Positions 26,281 to 33,759 of a stretch of DNA of 33,759 nucleotides are shown here, piece by piece. This DNA comes from an uncultured Ruminococcus sp. (lineage in GTDB: Bacteria; Bacillota; Clostridia; Oscillospirales; Ruminococcaceae). The notes beneath the pieces were generated by a model, which searched no databases, was not told where the DNA came from, and saw nothing but the letters and a program-made list of their open reading frames with translations. The DNA is taken from NCBI GenBank assembly GCA_947627625.1, contig CANQWR010000017.1, positions 1-33,759 of the forward strand. Direction: 5' to 3'. The translations under genes and the position numbers were made by a program. How positions within the stretch are numbered: position 1 is the first letter of the stretch; every line of letters begins with the position of its first letter.

Positions 26281-26526
26281 TCATGCAGGGACTTGGAGTT
26301 CAACGAGCTGACGGCGTATATCGGCAAAAGTAGCGTCAACGGATTTCCTGTTGAAACCCGTGAGTCTCCTCTTTATGGGTTCCTGAATGAGTGCATCGAA
26401 CAGGTTTATAGCGGTGTCTTTGGTGATGTCTTTCTGTTCAATCTGGTCGAGAATGAGATTGAGTCTCTCAAAACGGCTCAGAACGGTGTCCATATCATAG
26501 CCGAACAGGGAAGTTTTAAGATTCAT
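26281..26526 (-). CDS. small protein with DivIVA-like segments, unknown function
   Basis: 81 residues, no membrane segment. Two segments look alike and recall the DivIVA/GpsB N-terminal motif (Phe, Gly-Tyr-Asp then Val-Asp): residues 8-21 (FGYDMDTVLSRFER) and 58-71 (FNRKSVDATFADIR). The resemblance is weak and by eye. AGGAGG stands before the ATG. Co-transcribed between gmd and a glycosyltransferase. A membrane-curvature or scaffold role is only a guess. Confidence 0.75.
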   Translation of the reverse strand: MNLKTSLFGYDMDTVLSRFERLNLILDQIEQKDITKDTAINLFDALIQEPIKRRLTGFNRKSVDATFADIRRQLVELQVPA

Positions 26527-26569
26527 TGAAATACCTCCTTTGCAGAAATATCGGGATTTTGTTTTTAAT

Positions 26570-27607
26570 TTATTTTAATTTTATTATTTTATTATTTCGG
26601 GAACTCAGCAGGTTCAGGTCGTTTTTGACCATTCTCTCAACAAGCTGTGAGAAGTTCACATTTCTCTTCCAGCCGAGAATTTTTTCAGCCTTTTCGGGGT
26701 TTCCGAGGAGAATGTCGACTTCAGCGGGGCGGAAAAATTTCTTGTTGACTTTGACGACGGTTTTACCCGTAGCCCTGTCCACACCGATCTCGTCCACACC
26801 CGAACCCTGCCAGTCTATCTCTATATCGAGACACCTGAAAGCAGTTTCGGCAAATTCCCTGACAGTCCTTGTCTCATTTGTGGCAATGACAAAATCGTCG
26901 GGAGTGTCCTGTTGCAACATCAGCCACATAGCACGCACATAGTCCTCCGAGTGCCCCCAGTCACGTTTTGAGTCAAGGTTTCCGAGTTCAACGCAGTCCT
27001 GAAGACCGAGTTTTATTTTTACGGCAGAATTTGTTATTTTTCTTGTGACAAATTCAAGTCCACGCCTTTCGGATTCGTGATTGAAGAGAATACCGGAGCA
27101 GGCGAAAATATTGTAACTCTCCCTGTAGTTTTTTGTAATCCAGTGACCGTACAGTTTAGCGACACCGTACGGACTTCTCGGATAGAAGGGAGTTTTTTCT
27201 GTCTGTGGTATCTCCTGAACGAGACCGAACATTTCGGAAGTTGAAGCCTGATAAAATCTTGCATCGGGCTTTACGAGCCTTATAGCTTCAAGGATATTTG
27301 TGACACCGAGAGCGTCAGTTTCGGCGGTGTTCAGGGGAGTATCCCAGCTTGAAGCGACAAAGGACTGTGCGGCGAGGTTGTATACCTCATCGGGCTGAGA
27401 GATTTTCACAGCGGATATAAGTGAAGATAAATCGGTCATATCGGCATAGATGAGATTGATTTCGTCTTTCAAGTGGGAGATATTTCCGTAGTCGACATTT
27501 GCCTTTCTCCTCCATATGCCGTAGACATTGTAGCCTTTTGAGAGGAGCAGTTCGGCGAGATAAGAGCCGTCCTGACCTGTTATTCCTGTTACAAGAGCAT
27601 TTTTCAT
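26570..27607 (-). CDS. gmd: GDP-mannose 4,6-dehydratase
   Basis: Converts GDP-D-mannose to GDP-4-keto-6-deoxy-D-mannose with bound NADP. The 345-residue protein is of the short-chain dehydrogenase/epimerase type. GITGQDGSYLAELLLSKGY is the cofactor loop, STSEMFG carries the catalytic Thr/Ser-Glu, YGVAKLYGHWITKNYRE is the YxxxK pair, and NHESERRGLEFVTRKI and SKRDWGHSEDYVRAMWLMLQ are classic Gmd signatures. AAGGAG lies before the ATG. It sits 35 nt after manC, whose product it uses. Confidence 0.97.
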   Translation of the reverse strand: MKNALVTGITGQDGSYLAELLLSKGYNVYGIWRRKANVDYGNISHLKDEINLIYADMTDLSSLISAVKISQPDEVYNLAAQSFVASSWDTPLNTAETDALGVTNILEAIRLVKPDARFYQASTSEMFGLVQEIPQTEKTPFYPRSPYGVAKLYGHWITKNYRESYNIFACSGILFNHESERRGLEFVTRKITNSAVKIKLGLQDCVELGNLDSKRDWGHSEDYVRAMWLMLQQDTPDDFVIATNETRTVREFAETAFRCLDIEIDWQGSGVDEIGVDRATGKTVVKVNKKFFRPAEVDILLGNPEKAEKILGWKRNVNFSQLVERMVKNDLNLLSSRNNKIIKLK

Positions 27608-27642
27608 TTTAGTCTCCTTAAATTAAAATATTAAAAATTATA

Positions 27643-28707
27643 TTATATTAAATCCGTGCGGTTCAGGTCTTTAAGCTGTGCAAGGACCTGTTTCACGTCC
27701 TGAGTGCTGTTTTTTGAGCAGACGAGGAGAACGTCATCGGTGTCGACAATCACCATGTCCCTGAGACCCGCAACAGCTATAAGGCGTTTGCCTGTGCAGA
27801 CGGTAGTACGTTTTGTGTCGACCCGAATCACCTGACCGTCAAAGCAGTTCCCGAGACTGTCGGTTTCGTTTATACGTTCAACAGCGAGCCAGCTGCCCGC
27901 ATCGTCCCAACCGAAACTTGCAGGGATAGTGAATATATTTTCAGCCTTCTCCATTATGCCGAAGTCGATGGACTCACTCTCAAATTGGCTGTACTCCCTT
28001 TCGAGAATTTCGGGAAAATCCTGCGTACCGTAGGAGTCGGCTATTCTGATTGCACCGTCATATATATCGGGCAGGAACTTGCGTATATTTTTCAGAACGG
28101 AAGAGACTTTCCAGACGAACATACCGCTGTTCCAGAGGTATTTACCCGAATCGAGATACTCACGGGCGGTTTTTATATCGGGTTTTTCGGCGAACTGTTC
28201 GACTTCATAGGCGTCACCGTGTCCCGCACCGAATTTTATATAGCCGTAGCCTGTTTCGGGGTAAGAGGGAGTTATACCTATCGTGACGAGATTTTCCCCC
28301 TCACAGGCTGTCTCGACCGCCTTTTTGAGAGTATTTACAAAAATATTTTCATGTTTGATAACGTGGTCTGACGGTAAAACAATCGTCACGCAGTCGCCGT
28401 GGGTTTTCTGAATTACCGCACAGGCGAGAGCGATACAGGGAGCTGTGTTTTTACCGCAGGGTTCAGCGAGAATATTTTTTTGGGGAATATCGGGGAGCTG
28501 TTCCCCGACAAGCCCTGTATAGCAAGCATTTGTGACGATATATATGTCTTCAGAATTGACAAGCGGGAGAATCCTTTGGACGGTTTTTTGAATCATAGTC
28601 ACGCCGTCCTTAGACAGCGAGAGAAACTGTTTCGGGCGGGAGACTCTGCTCTTAGGCCAGAAGCGTTCACCTTTACCGCCCGCCATTATTACCGCTGTAA
28701 TTTTCAT
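27643..28707 (-). CDS. manC: mannose-1-phosphate guanylyltransferase
   Basis: Makes GDP-mannose from GTP and mannose-1-phosphate. The 354-residue single-domain form lacks the C-terminal phosphomannose isomerase domain of long ManC proteins. The nucleotidyltransferase signature VIMAGGKGERFWPKSR-x-SRPKQFL is at the N-terminus, with VLPSDHVIKHE, TGYGYIKFG, EKPDIKTAREYL, WNSGMFVWK and FGWDDAGSWLAVERI in the expected order. AGAAGGTG lies before the ATG. Feeds Gmd directly downstream. Confidence 0.96.
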   Translation of the reverse strand: MKITAVIMAGGKGERFWPKSRVSRPKQFLSLSKDGVTMIQKTVQRILPLVNSEDIYIVTNACYTGLVGEQLPDIPQKNILAEPCGKNTAPCIALACAVIQKTHGDCVTIVLPSDHVIKHENIFVNTLKKAVETACEGENLVTIGITPSYPETGYGYIKFGAGHGDAYEVEQFAEKPDIKTAREYLDSGKYLWNSGMFVWKVSSVLKNIRKFLPDIYDGAIRIADSYGTQDFPEILEREYSQFESESIDFGIMEKAENIFTIPASFGWDDAGSWLAVERINETDSLGNCFDGQVIRVDTKRTTVCTGKRLIAVAGLRDMVIVDTDDVLLVCSKNSTQDVKQVLAQLKDLNRTDLI

Positions 28708-28749
28708 ATAAACACCTTCTTTTATGTGGACTATTCGGAATTTTTTTTA

Positions 28750-29025
28750 TTATTAGAACGATAGGGGGCAGGGGCTTTGCCCCAAAAAATAATTTTCTTA
28801 AAATTATATTTTTTTAGAAATTTTTCTACTGAAATGGTATGGGAACAAGTGCAATTTATTAGAACGATAGGGGGCAGGGGGCTTTGCCCCCTGAACCCCC
28901 ACAAGGGGCTCCGCCCCTTGACCCCGCTGGGGGGAAGCATCCCCCCAGACCCCCCCCATGATTATTCCCACAGAGGAAACAATTAAGGAGCAGGAGGCTT
29001 TGCCCCCTGAACCCTCCACAAAGCT
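28750..29025. repeat. mosaic repeat island between the sugar-phosphate transferase and manC
   Basis: Plus-strand order: boundary motif (near 28753), short GC hairpin, A/T palindrome (28789-28807), boundary motif (near 28859), GGGGGCTTTGCCCCC, GGGGCTCCGCCCC, GGGGGGAAGCATCCCCCC, and the CATGATTATTCCCACAGAGG end, then a degenerate AGGGGCAGG-like piece. The 331-nt gap holds no gene. Confidence 0.88.
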
Positions 29026-29038
29026 AAAACACCGGTCT

Positions 29039-30385
29039 TTATGATTTATTCTGCAAAGAAGCGTTCGATTTGCCGGGGAGAATCATAGTCTTTATAGTCA
29101 TCAGGACTATCTGCAAATCGAGCAGGGGGGAATAATTTTCAATATACATCAAATCCATTTTGAGTTTATCAGCGGGGGAAGTGTCATAAACGCCCGTTAT
29201 CTGAGCATATCCCGTCAGCCCCGCCTTGACTTTCAGCCTGAAGTCAAATTCGGGCATAGTCTTTTTGTAAAGTTCGGTCAGTTCGGGTCTTTCGGGTCTC
29301 GGACCAACAACGGACATATCGCCTTTCAGTATATTCAGTAGTTGCGGAAGTTCGTCAAGTCTGGTTTTTCTGAGAAATTTTCCGACGGGAGTTATACGGG
29401 GGTCGTTGTCGGAGGCGAGTTGCGGCGAACCCGATTTTTCTGCATTTACAATCATGCTCCTGAATTTGTAGACATCAAATTCTTTGCCGTCAATAGTCAG
29501 ACGTTTCTGTTTGAAAAGCACAGGACCGCCGTCACAGAGTTTCACCGCTAAAGCCGATATAAGCATTATGGGAGAAGTAAACACAACGGCAGTCAGAGAG
29601 AAAACTATATCAAAAACTCTCTTGAAAAGACGCTGTTCAAAAGAGAGACCGTAATTTCTGCACAGCAGGAGAGGAGTGTCAAAGAGACGTATATCATCGG
29701 CACCTCTTAGAATAATATCTGAAATTTCGGGAGCAATATACGCCCGTCTGGAGTTTTTGAAGCAGAACTTGATATAGTAGTCCCTCTTGTCTTTGGGGAT
29801 ACCGCATATTATGACACCCTCATAGGACATTATCAGACTTTCGATTTTTTCGACGGGTTCGTCAATTGCGACAGATTCGCAAATCATATACTTGTCTATT
29901 CTCTGACTCATTTTCAGGACGAGTGAGCCTGCCAGACTGTTCCCATAAAGGATAATCAGTTTTCTTGGCGGGTAAATCATGAAAAAAAGTTTATCGGTCA
30001 GCAAATTCCAGACGGATATGAAACCGAAGTCGGCAAAAGTGAGAATTACGACAGGGAAGACCTGCAAAAAGCGTCTGCCTATGAGACTAATGACGAAATA
30101 GGTCACGAAATCAACACAGGCTATTGAAATTAGTTGAGAGCAGAGCATATCCGCCCTTTTGAGGTAGCCGAGTCTGAAACCGCCATAGGCTTTGAAAAAC
30201 AGGGTCACAAGCAGGCAGTAGATACCTATGAGAACCCAGTTTCCCCTTCTGTAGTAGGGGAGAACTATCGCATCGCTGTAGAACTCATACCAAGTGAGAG
30301 CGAATGCACCTGTCAGCATAGCGACGAGAATCATAGCTGACACGAACGAAATAAATCTTTTGTACTTATCTCTTTTTGAAATCAT
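29039..30385 (-). CDS. polyprenyl-phosphate sugar-1-phosphate transferase (initiating glycosyltransferase)
   Basis: Transfers a sugar-1-phosphate from a nucleotide sugar to undecaprenyl phosphate and so starts glycan assembly at the inner face of the membrane. The 448-residue protein has about four N-terminal membrane helices, a soluble middle part, then one more hydrophobic segment (FDIVFSLTAVVFTSPIMLIS) and the catalytic bacterial sugar transferase domain: LFKQKRLTIDGKEF, YKFRSM, DPRITPVGKFLRKTRLDELP, GDMSVVGPRPERPE, KAGLTGYAQI. Sugar specificity (glucose, galactose or other) is not readable. First gene of the operon behind a perfect promoter. No clear Shine-Dalgarno precedes the ATG. Confidence 0.94.
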   Translation of the reverse strand: MISKRDKYKRFISFVSAMILVAMLTGAFALTWYEFYSDAIVLPYYRRGNWVLIGIYCLLVTLFFKAYGGFRLGYLKRADMLCSQLISIACVDFVTYFVISLIGRRFLQVFPVVILTFADFGFISVWNLLTDKLFFMIYPPRKLIILYGNSLAGSLVLKMSQRIDKYMICESVAIDEPVEKIESLIMSYEGVIICGIPKDKRDYYIKFCFKNSRRAYIAPEISDIILRGADDIRLFDTPLLLCRNYGLSFEQRLFKRVFDIVFSLTAVVFTSPIMLISALAVKLCDGGPVLFKQKRLTIDGKEFDVYKFRSMIVNAEKSGSPQLASDNDPRITPVGKFLRKTRLDELPQLLNILKGDMSVVGPRPERPELTELYKKTMPEFDFRLKVKAGLTGYAQITGVYDTSPADKLKMDLMYIENYSPLLDLQIVLMTIKTMILPGKSNASLQNKS

Positions 30386-30458
30386 ATAATCGGAATTGAA
30401 ATTAAATTAAATAAATTAAAAATCTGAAGTTTTCGGTTTTAACCTGTTCACTCAGAAT

Positions 30459-30487
30459 ATTATACCATCTCGGGCAGAATTTGTCAA
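30459..30487 (-). promoter_or_regulatory. perfect consensus sigma-A promoter of the polysaccharide operon
   Basis: Minus strand TTGACA (30482-30487), a 17-nt spacer and TGG-TATAAT (-10 at 30459-30464). The leader is about 65 nt. Confidence 0.93.
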
Positions 30488-30571
30488 TAGCTTTGGGGAA
30501 TTTTTAATGTTTTGTCACTGTATTTTTACCTGACTTTCTTTGCAACTAAAAATTTATTTCGGAACTTTTTT

Positions 30572-31106
30572 AAGGTGAACGATAAGGGACAGTTGTCCTT
30601 TGAACCAAGTTGGGGGACTACGCCCCCAAGCCCCCTGTTTTAAGTGTGAAGTGCAGGGGGCTTTGTGCAAATTTTATTGGAACGACAAGGGGCAGGGGGG
30701 GTTCACCCCCGAACCCCAAAAAATAATTTTCTTAAAATTATATTTTTTTAGAAATTTCCTTGATTTGTAGAGTGTCTGGGCTTTGTGCAAATTTTATTGG
30801 AACGATAAGAGAGCAGGGGGGGTTCACCCTCGAACCCCAAAAAATAATTTTCTTAAAATTATATTTTTTTAGAAATTTCCTTGATTTGTAGAGTGTCTGG
30901 GCTTTGTGCAAATTTTATTGGAACGATAAGAGAGCAGGGGGCTTTGCCCCCTGAACCCCTACTGGGGGACGCTGTCCCCCAGACCCCCTGCAAGGGGGTT
31001 AAAAACCCCCTTGCCCCCCATGATTATTCCCACGGAGGAAACAGACCCCGCTCCCGTGGCAGTTTCGGGGGTCAAGGGGGGTCACACCCCACAAGGGCAA
31101 AGCCCC
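30572..31106. repeat. mosaic repeat island between metH and the polysaccharide operon
   Basis: About 535 nt, no credible gene. It holds boundary motifs near 30576, 30679, 30799 and 30920, A/T palindromes at 30723-30741 and 30844-30862, GC hairpins, CATGATTATTCCCACGGAGG (near 31018) and a GGGGGTCAAGGGGGGTCAC segment. The left part is a recent tandem duplication. The right end runs into the metH stop codon. Confidence 0.88.
30661..30901. repeat. 120/121-nt tandem duplication of a repeat unit
   Basis: CTTTGTGCAAATTTTATTGG recurs at 30661, 30781 and 30902. The two complete units differ at only a handful of positions (for example GACAAGGGGC versus GATAAGAGAG), so the duplication is recent; a third unit diverges after about 35 nt. 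Confidence 0.95.
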
Positions 31107-33488
31107 CTATTCACCGTAAATAACAGAAGCAATATCGACGGTCTGTTTAGCGTCCTTTGCGTAGAAATCGGCGTGAATCTGTTTAGCGTACGAATCCGTG
31201 AGGACCGCCCCGCCCACAACGGTTTTGCAGGAGGGATATTTTTCGTTTAATAATTTGACGGTTTCAGCCATTGCCCCGAGAGTGGTGGTCATGAGGGCGG
31301 ACAGCCCGACAAGTTTCACCTGATTTTCGACGGCAGATTGCAGAATAATTTCGGGAGCGACATCACGCCCGAGGTCAATGACGGTAAAACCATAGCTTTC
31401 GAGGAGAACTTTGACAATATTTTTACCAATATCGTGAATATCGCCCTTGACGGTTGCGAGGACAACTTTTCCCTTGGAGATATTTTTTTGTCCGTTTGCG
31501 GAGATTTTCTGTTTTATGATTTCAAAGCAGGACTGTGCGGAGTTAGCGGTCAGAATTAGCTGTGGGAGGAAAATTTTACCCTTTTCAAAGTTATCCCCGG
31601 CGGAGTCGAGAGCGGGAATGAGACAGTTGTTGATAATGTCCATAGGTTCGAGATCTTCAAGCAGTTTTTCCGCAATTCTGACAGCATCGTCTTTCAGACC
31701 ATTTTCGACAGCGTAAATCAGGGAGGAGTTGTCAAAATTTATTTCTGTAACAGTGGGGGGAGAGACTTTTTTCTGTGGAGTTTCCGAGGCGTAAGCGGAG
31801 ACGAAATCGGCAGAATTTCTGTCGATACCGGCGAGAACCCTGTAAGCCCTGAGTGCACCCATTACTGCGTTGGCGTTTGGGTTTATTATGGGCAAATCAA
31901 GACCGCTGTGGAGAGCCATAGTGAGGAAAGCAGAGGTAATTACTTCTCTGTTTGGGAGACCGAAAGAGATATTTGAGACACCTAAAACAGTGTGCAGACC
32001 GAGTTGATTTTTGACACGGTGCAGGGCGTTCAGAGTTTCCATAACAGCGTCCTGTTCGGCGGAAGCGGTGAGGGTGAGACAGTCAATAAAAACGTCCTCT
32101 TTTTTAATGCCGTAGTCGAGAGCCTTTTTTAGAATCTTTTCGGCAATTTCAAATCTTCCCTGTGCGGTTTTGGGGATACCGTTTTTGTCGAGTGTGAGAC
32201 CTATCACGGAGGCACCGTATTTTTTGACAATAGGCAGAATTTTGTCGAGGACAGCGTCTTCACCGTTGACGGAGTTCACAATAGCCTTGCCGTTATAGAC
32301 TCTAAGCCCCGCTTCGAGTACATCGGGGATAGTGGAATCAAGCTGTAAAGGCACATCGCACACGCCCTGAACAGCCTTTACAGTCCTGACCATCATGGAT
32401 TTTTCGTCAATGTCGGGCAGACCGACATTTATGTCGAGAATTTCCGCACCCGCACGGACCTGCTCCACAGCCTGATTGAGAATATAGCCCATGTCGTTTT
32501 CAATGAGAGCCTGTTTGAAACGCTTTTTTCCCGTGGGGTTTATGCGTTCACCGATCACACGGGGTTTGTCTATTTCGACGAGGTTCACCCCCGAACAGAC
32601 GACGCTTTTATTTGGAATTTCCCTGAAAACAGGTTTTTTGTCGGACAGTATGCTTACAAGAGACTTTATGTGTTCGGGAGTAGTACCACAGCAGCCGCCG
32701 AATATTTTCACACCAATATCGGCGAGTTTCAAGGCACTCTGTGCAAATTTTTCGGGGTCTACATTGAATTTACCCGTAACGGGGTCTGGCAGACCTGCGT
32801 TAGGTTTAGCTATAACGGGAATGTGCGAGACTGCACATATTTTTTCGAGTACGGGGAGGAGTTCCTGCGGACCGAGTGAGCAGTTCACACCGAGAGCGTC
32901 AACACCAAGACCCTCAGCGACAGCGACAAGGCATTCGGGGGAGACACCTGTAAAAGTACGCATATTCTGTTCAAAAGTCATAGTGACGATAACAGGTTTG
33001 TCGGAGTTTTCTTTAGCAGCGAGAACAGCGGATTTGACTTCATACAAGTCGGTCATAGTCTCAATTGCGATAAGGTCAGCCTGAGAGCCTGCGGTGACTA
33101 TTTCCTTGTATATGTCGTAGGACTGTTCAAAAGTGAGAGTACCTGAGGGTTCGAGGAGCTGACCGAGAGGACCTATATCGAGAGCGACAAGGGCTTTCCC
33201 CCCGACAGCCTTTTTTGCGTTTTCGACTCCCCTGCTGACGACTTCCCCGACAGAATGACCGCTTCCTGCGAGTTTAAGCCTGTTCGCACCGAAAGTATTT
33301 GTGTAGACGATATTTGCACCCGCTTGGACATAAAGTCCGTGGATTTCGGCAATAGCGGACGGATTGGTTATATTCAGGAGTTCGGGGATATGTTCGGTCT
33401 GAATGCCGGCGGACTGGAGCATAGTACCCATACCTCCGTCAAGGAAAACAAAATTTTGGGAGTTTAACAAATCGTAAAAATTTCTCAA
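31107..33488 (-). CDS. metH: cobalamin-dependent methionine synthase, without reactivation domain
   Basis: Moves the methyl group of methyltetrahydrofolate to homocysteine through cobalamin. The 793-residue protein has, in order, the homocysteine S-methyltransferase domain (GGMGTML at the start; zinc ligands in GVNCSLGPQE and GGCCGTTPEH), the pterin-binding domain (GERINPTGKKRFKQAL, ILDINVGLPDID), the helical cap, and the B12 domain (GDIHDIGKNIV with the cobalt-ligand His, VGLSALMTTT, VVGGAVLTD). The C-terminal AdoMet-binding reactivation domain of E. coli MetH (about 1227 residues) is absent, as is common in Firmicutes. AAGGAGATGAT overlaps the ATG at 33497 but is correctly spaced to TTG 33488, which I prefer. 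The stop codon is fused to a repeat hairpin. Confidence 0.95.
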   Translation of the reverse strand: MRNFYDLLNSQNFVFLDGGMGTMLQSAGIQTEHIPELLNITNPSAIAEIHGLYVQAGANIVYTNTFGANRLKLAGSGHSVGEVVSRGVENAKKAVGGKALVALDIGPLGQLLEPSGTLTFEQSYDIYKEIVTAGSQADLIAIETMTDLYEVKSAVLAAKENSDKPVIVTMTFEQNMRTFTGVSPECLVAVAEGLGVDALGVNCSLGPQELLPVLEKICAVSHIPVIAKPNAGLPDPVTGKFNVDPEKFAQSALKLADIGVKIFGGCCGTTPEHIKSLVSILSDKKPVFREIPNKSVVCSGVNLVEIDKPRVIGERINPTGKKRFKQALIENDMGYILNQAVEQVRAGAEILDINVGLPDIDEKSMMVRTVKAVQGVCDVPLQLDSTIPDVLEAGLRVYNGKAIVNSVNGEDAVLDKILPIVKKYGASVIGLTLDKNGIPKTAQGRFEIAEKILKKALDYGIKKEDVFIDCLTLTASAEQDAVMETLNALHRVKNQLGLHTVLGVSNISFGLPNREVITSAFLTMALHSGLDLPIINPNANAVMGALRAYRVLAGIDRNSADFVSAYASETPQKKVSPPTVTEINFDNSSLIYAVENGLKDDAVRIAEKLLEDLEPMDIINNCLIPALDSAGDNFEKGKIFLPQLILTANSAQSCFEIIKQKISANGQKNISKGKVVLATVKGDIHDIGKNIVKVLLESYGFTVIDLGRDVAPEIILQSAVENQVKLVGLSALMTTTLGAMAETVKLLNEKYPSCKTVVGGAVLTDSYAKQIHADFYAKDAKQTVDIASVIYGE

Positions 33489-33516
33489 CAGAATCATCTC
33501 CTTTTTGCAATTTTGG

Positions 33517-33759
33517 GGGACGTTGCCTTGTGGGGGTTGTTTTGTGAGGGGGTTTGCTTAAGTTTTCGTTAATTATGGGGGTGTCCCCCTGCTCTTTGAT
33601 TGTTTCCTCTGTGGGAGTAATCATGGGGGCTGGGGGCGGGGTATGGGGTGTCCCCATTTTCAAATCACCCCCCAGCGGGGGTTTGGGGGCAGAGCCCCCA
33701 ATGGGGGTTCAGGGGGCAAAGCCCCCTGCCCCTTATACTTAAAACAGGGGGTTTGGGGG
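33517..33759. repeat. mosaic repeat island upstream of metH, cut by the window end
   Basis: Plus strand: GGGGGACGTTGCC, TTTCCTCTGTGGGAGTAATC, a G-quadruplex-like motif (33625-33648), CCCCATTTTCAAATC, the G5/C5 hairpin chain and the start of a GGGGGTTTGGGGG segment. No promoter for metH was recognised in 33498-33759. Confidence 0.85.
33625..33648 (+). other. putative G-quadruplex motif, copy 4
   Basis: G tracts of 5, 5, 4 and 4 with loops CT, C and TAT, followed by TGTCCCC as in the other copies. Folding not demonstrated. Confidence 0.45.

Noticed and set aside
30881..31250. Short plus-strand frames over the metH 3' end and upstream island
   Set aside because: Repeat translation plus antisense of metH; no start context.

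Overview
This window looks like part of a Clostridia chromosome, most likely an Oscillospiraceae/Ruminococcus-like gut bacterium. The reasons are consensus TTGACA/TATAAT promoters, strong AGGAGG ribosome sites, HrcA/CIRCE control of the chaperone operon, a bacterial F1Fo ATP synthase operon, and zinc-ribbon proteins with long low-complexity repeats. The genus is inference. No tRNA, rRNA, CRISPR array, transposase or phage gene was seen.

Nearly all genes are on the minus strand. (1) 1-5670: heat-shock operon hrcA-grpE-(small zinc-ribbon gene)-dnaK-dnaJ, with a promoter and a perfect CIRCE operator before hrcA. (2) 5755-7002: a membrane-anchored VanY-type D,D-carboxypeptidase-like protein with a long acidic tail. 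(3) 8130-11747: two plus-strand zinc-ribbon genes, one soluble with two tandem-repeat arrays and one with membrane segments, each behind its own sigma-A promoter. (4) 11882-14257: a SecD-SecF fusion with its own promoter, converging on a bidirectional terminator. (5) 14732-21577: ATP synthase operon atpB-E-F-(H-A fusion)-G-D-C, in which delta and alpha form one continuous 678-residue protein. (6) 21947-30385: a polysaccharide operon with an initiating sugar-phosphate transferase, ManC, Gmd, Rmd, two GT4 glycosyltransferases and three small unrecognised proteins. Mannose-1-P would be converted to GDP-mannose, GDP-4-keto-6-deoxymannose and then GDP-D-rhamnose. It starts at a perfect consensus promoter and ends at a clear terminator. 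(7) 31107-33488: cobalamin-dependent methionine synthase without the C-terminal reactivation domain.

The most striking non-coding signal is a family of mosaic intergenic repeats in at least eleven islands of about 180-700 nt. They are built from a few recurring modules: chains of short G5/C5 hairpins, a 19-nt A/T-rich palindrome, a boundary motif TTAGAACGATAGGGGCAG, a 10-bp CCAAAGGGGG hairpin and a G-quadruplex-like motif. They occur in both orientations, often begin a few bases after a stop codon, and lie inside operons (dnaK/dnaJ, atpE/atpF, atpG/atpD, the polysaccharide operon). I recognise no published name for the family. Together with the delta-alpha fusion it is the best candidate here for undescribed biology.
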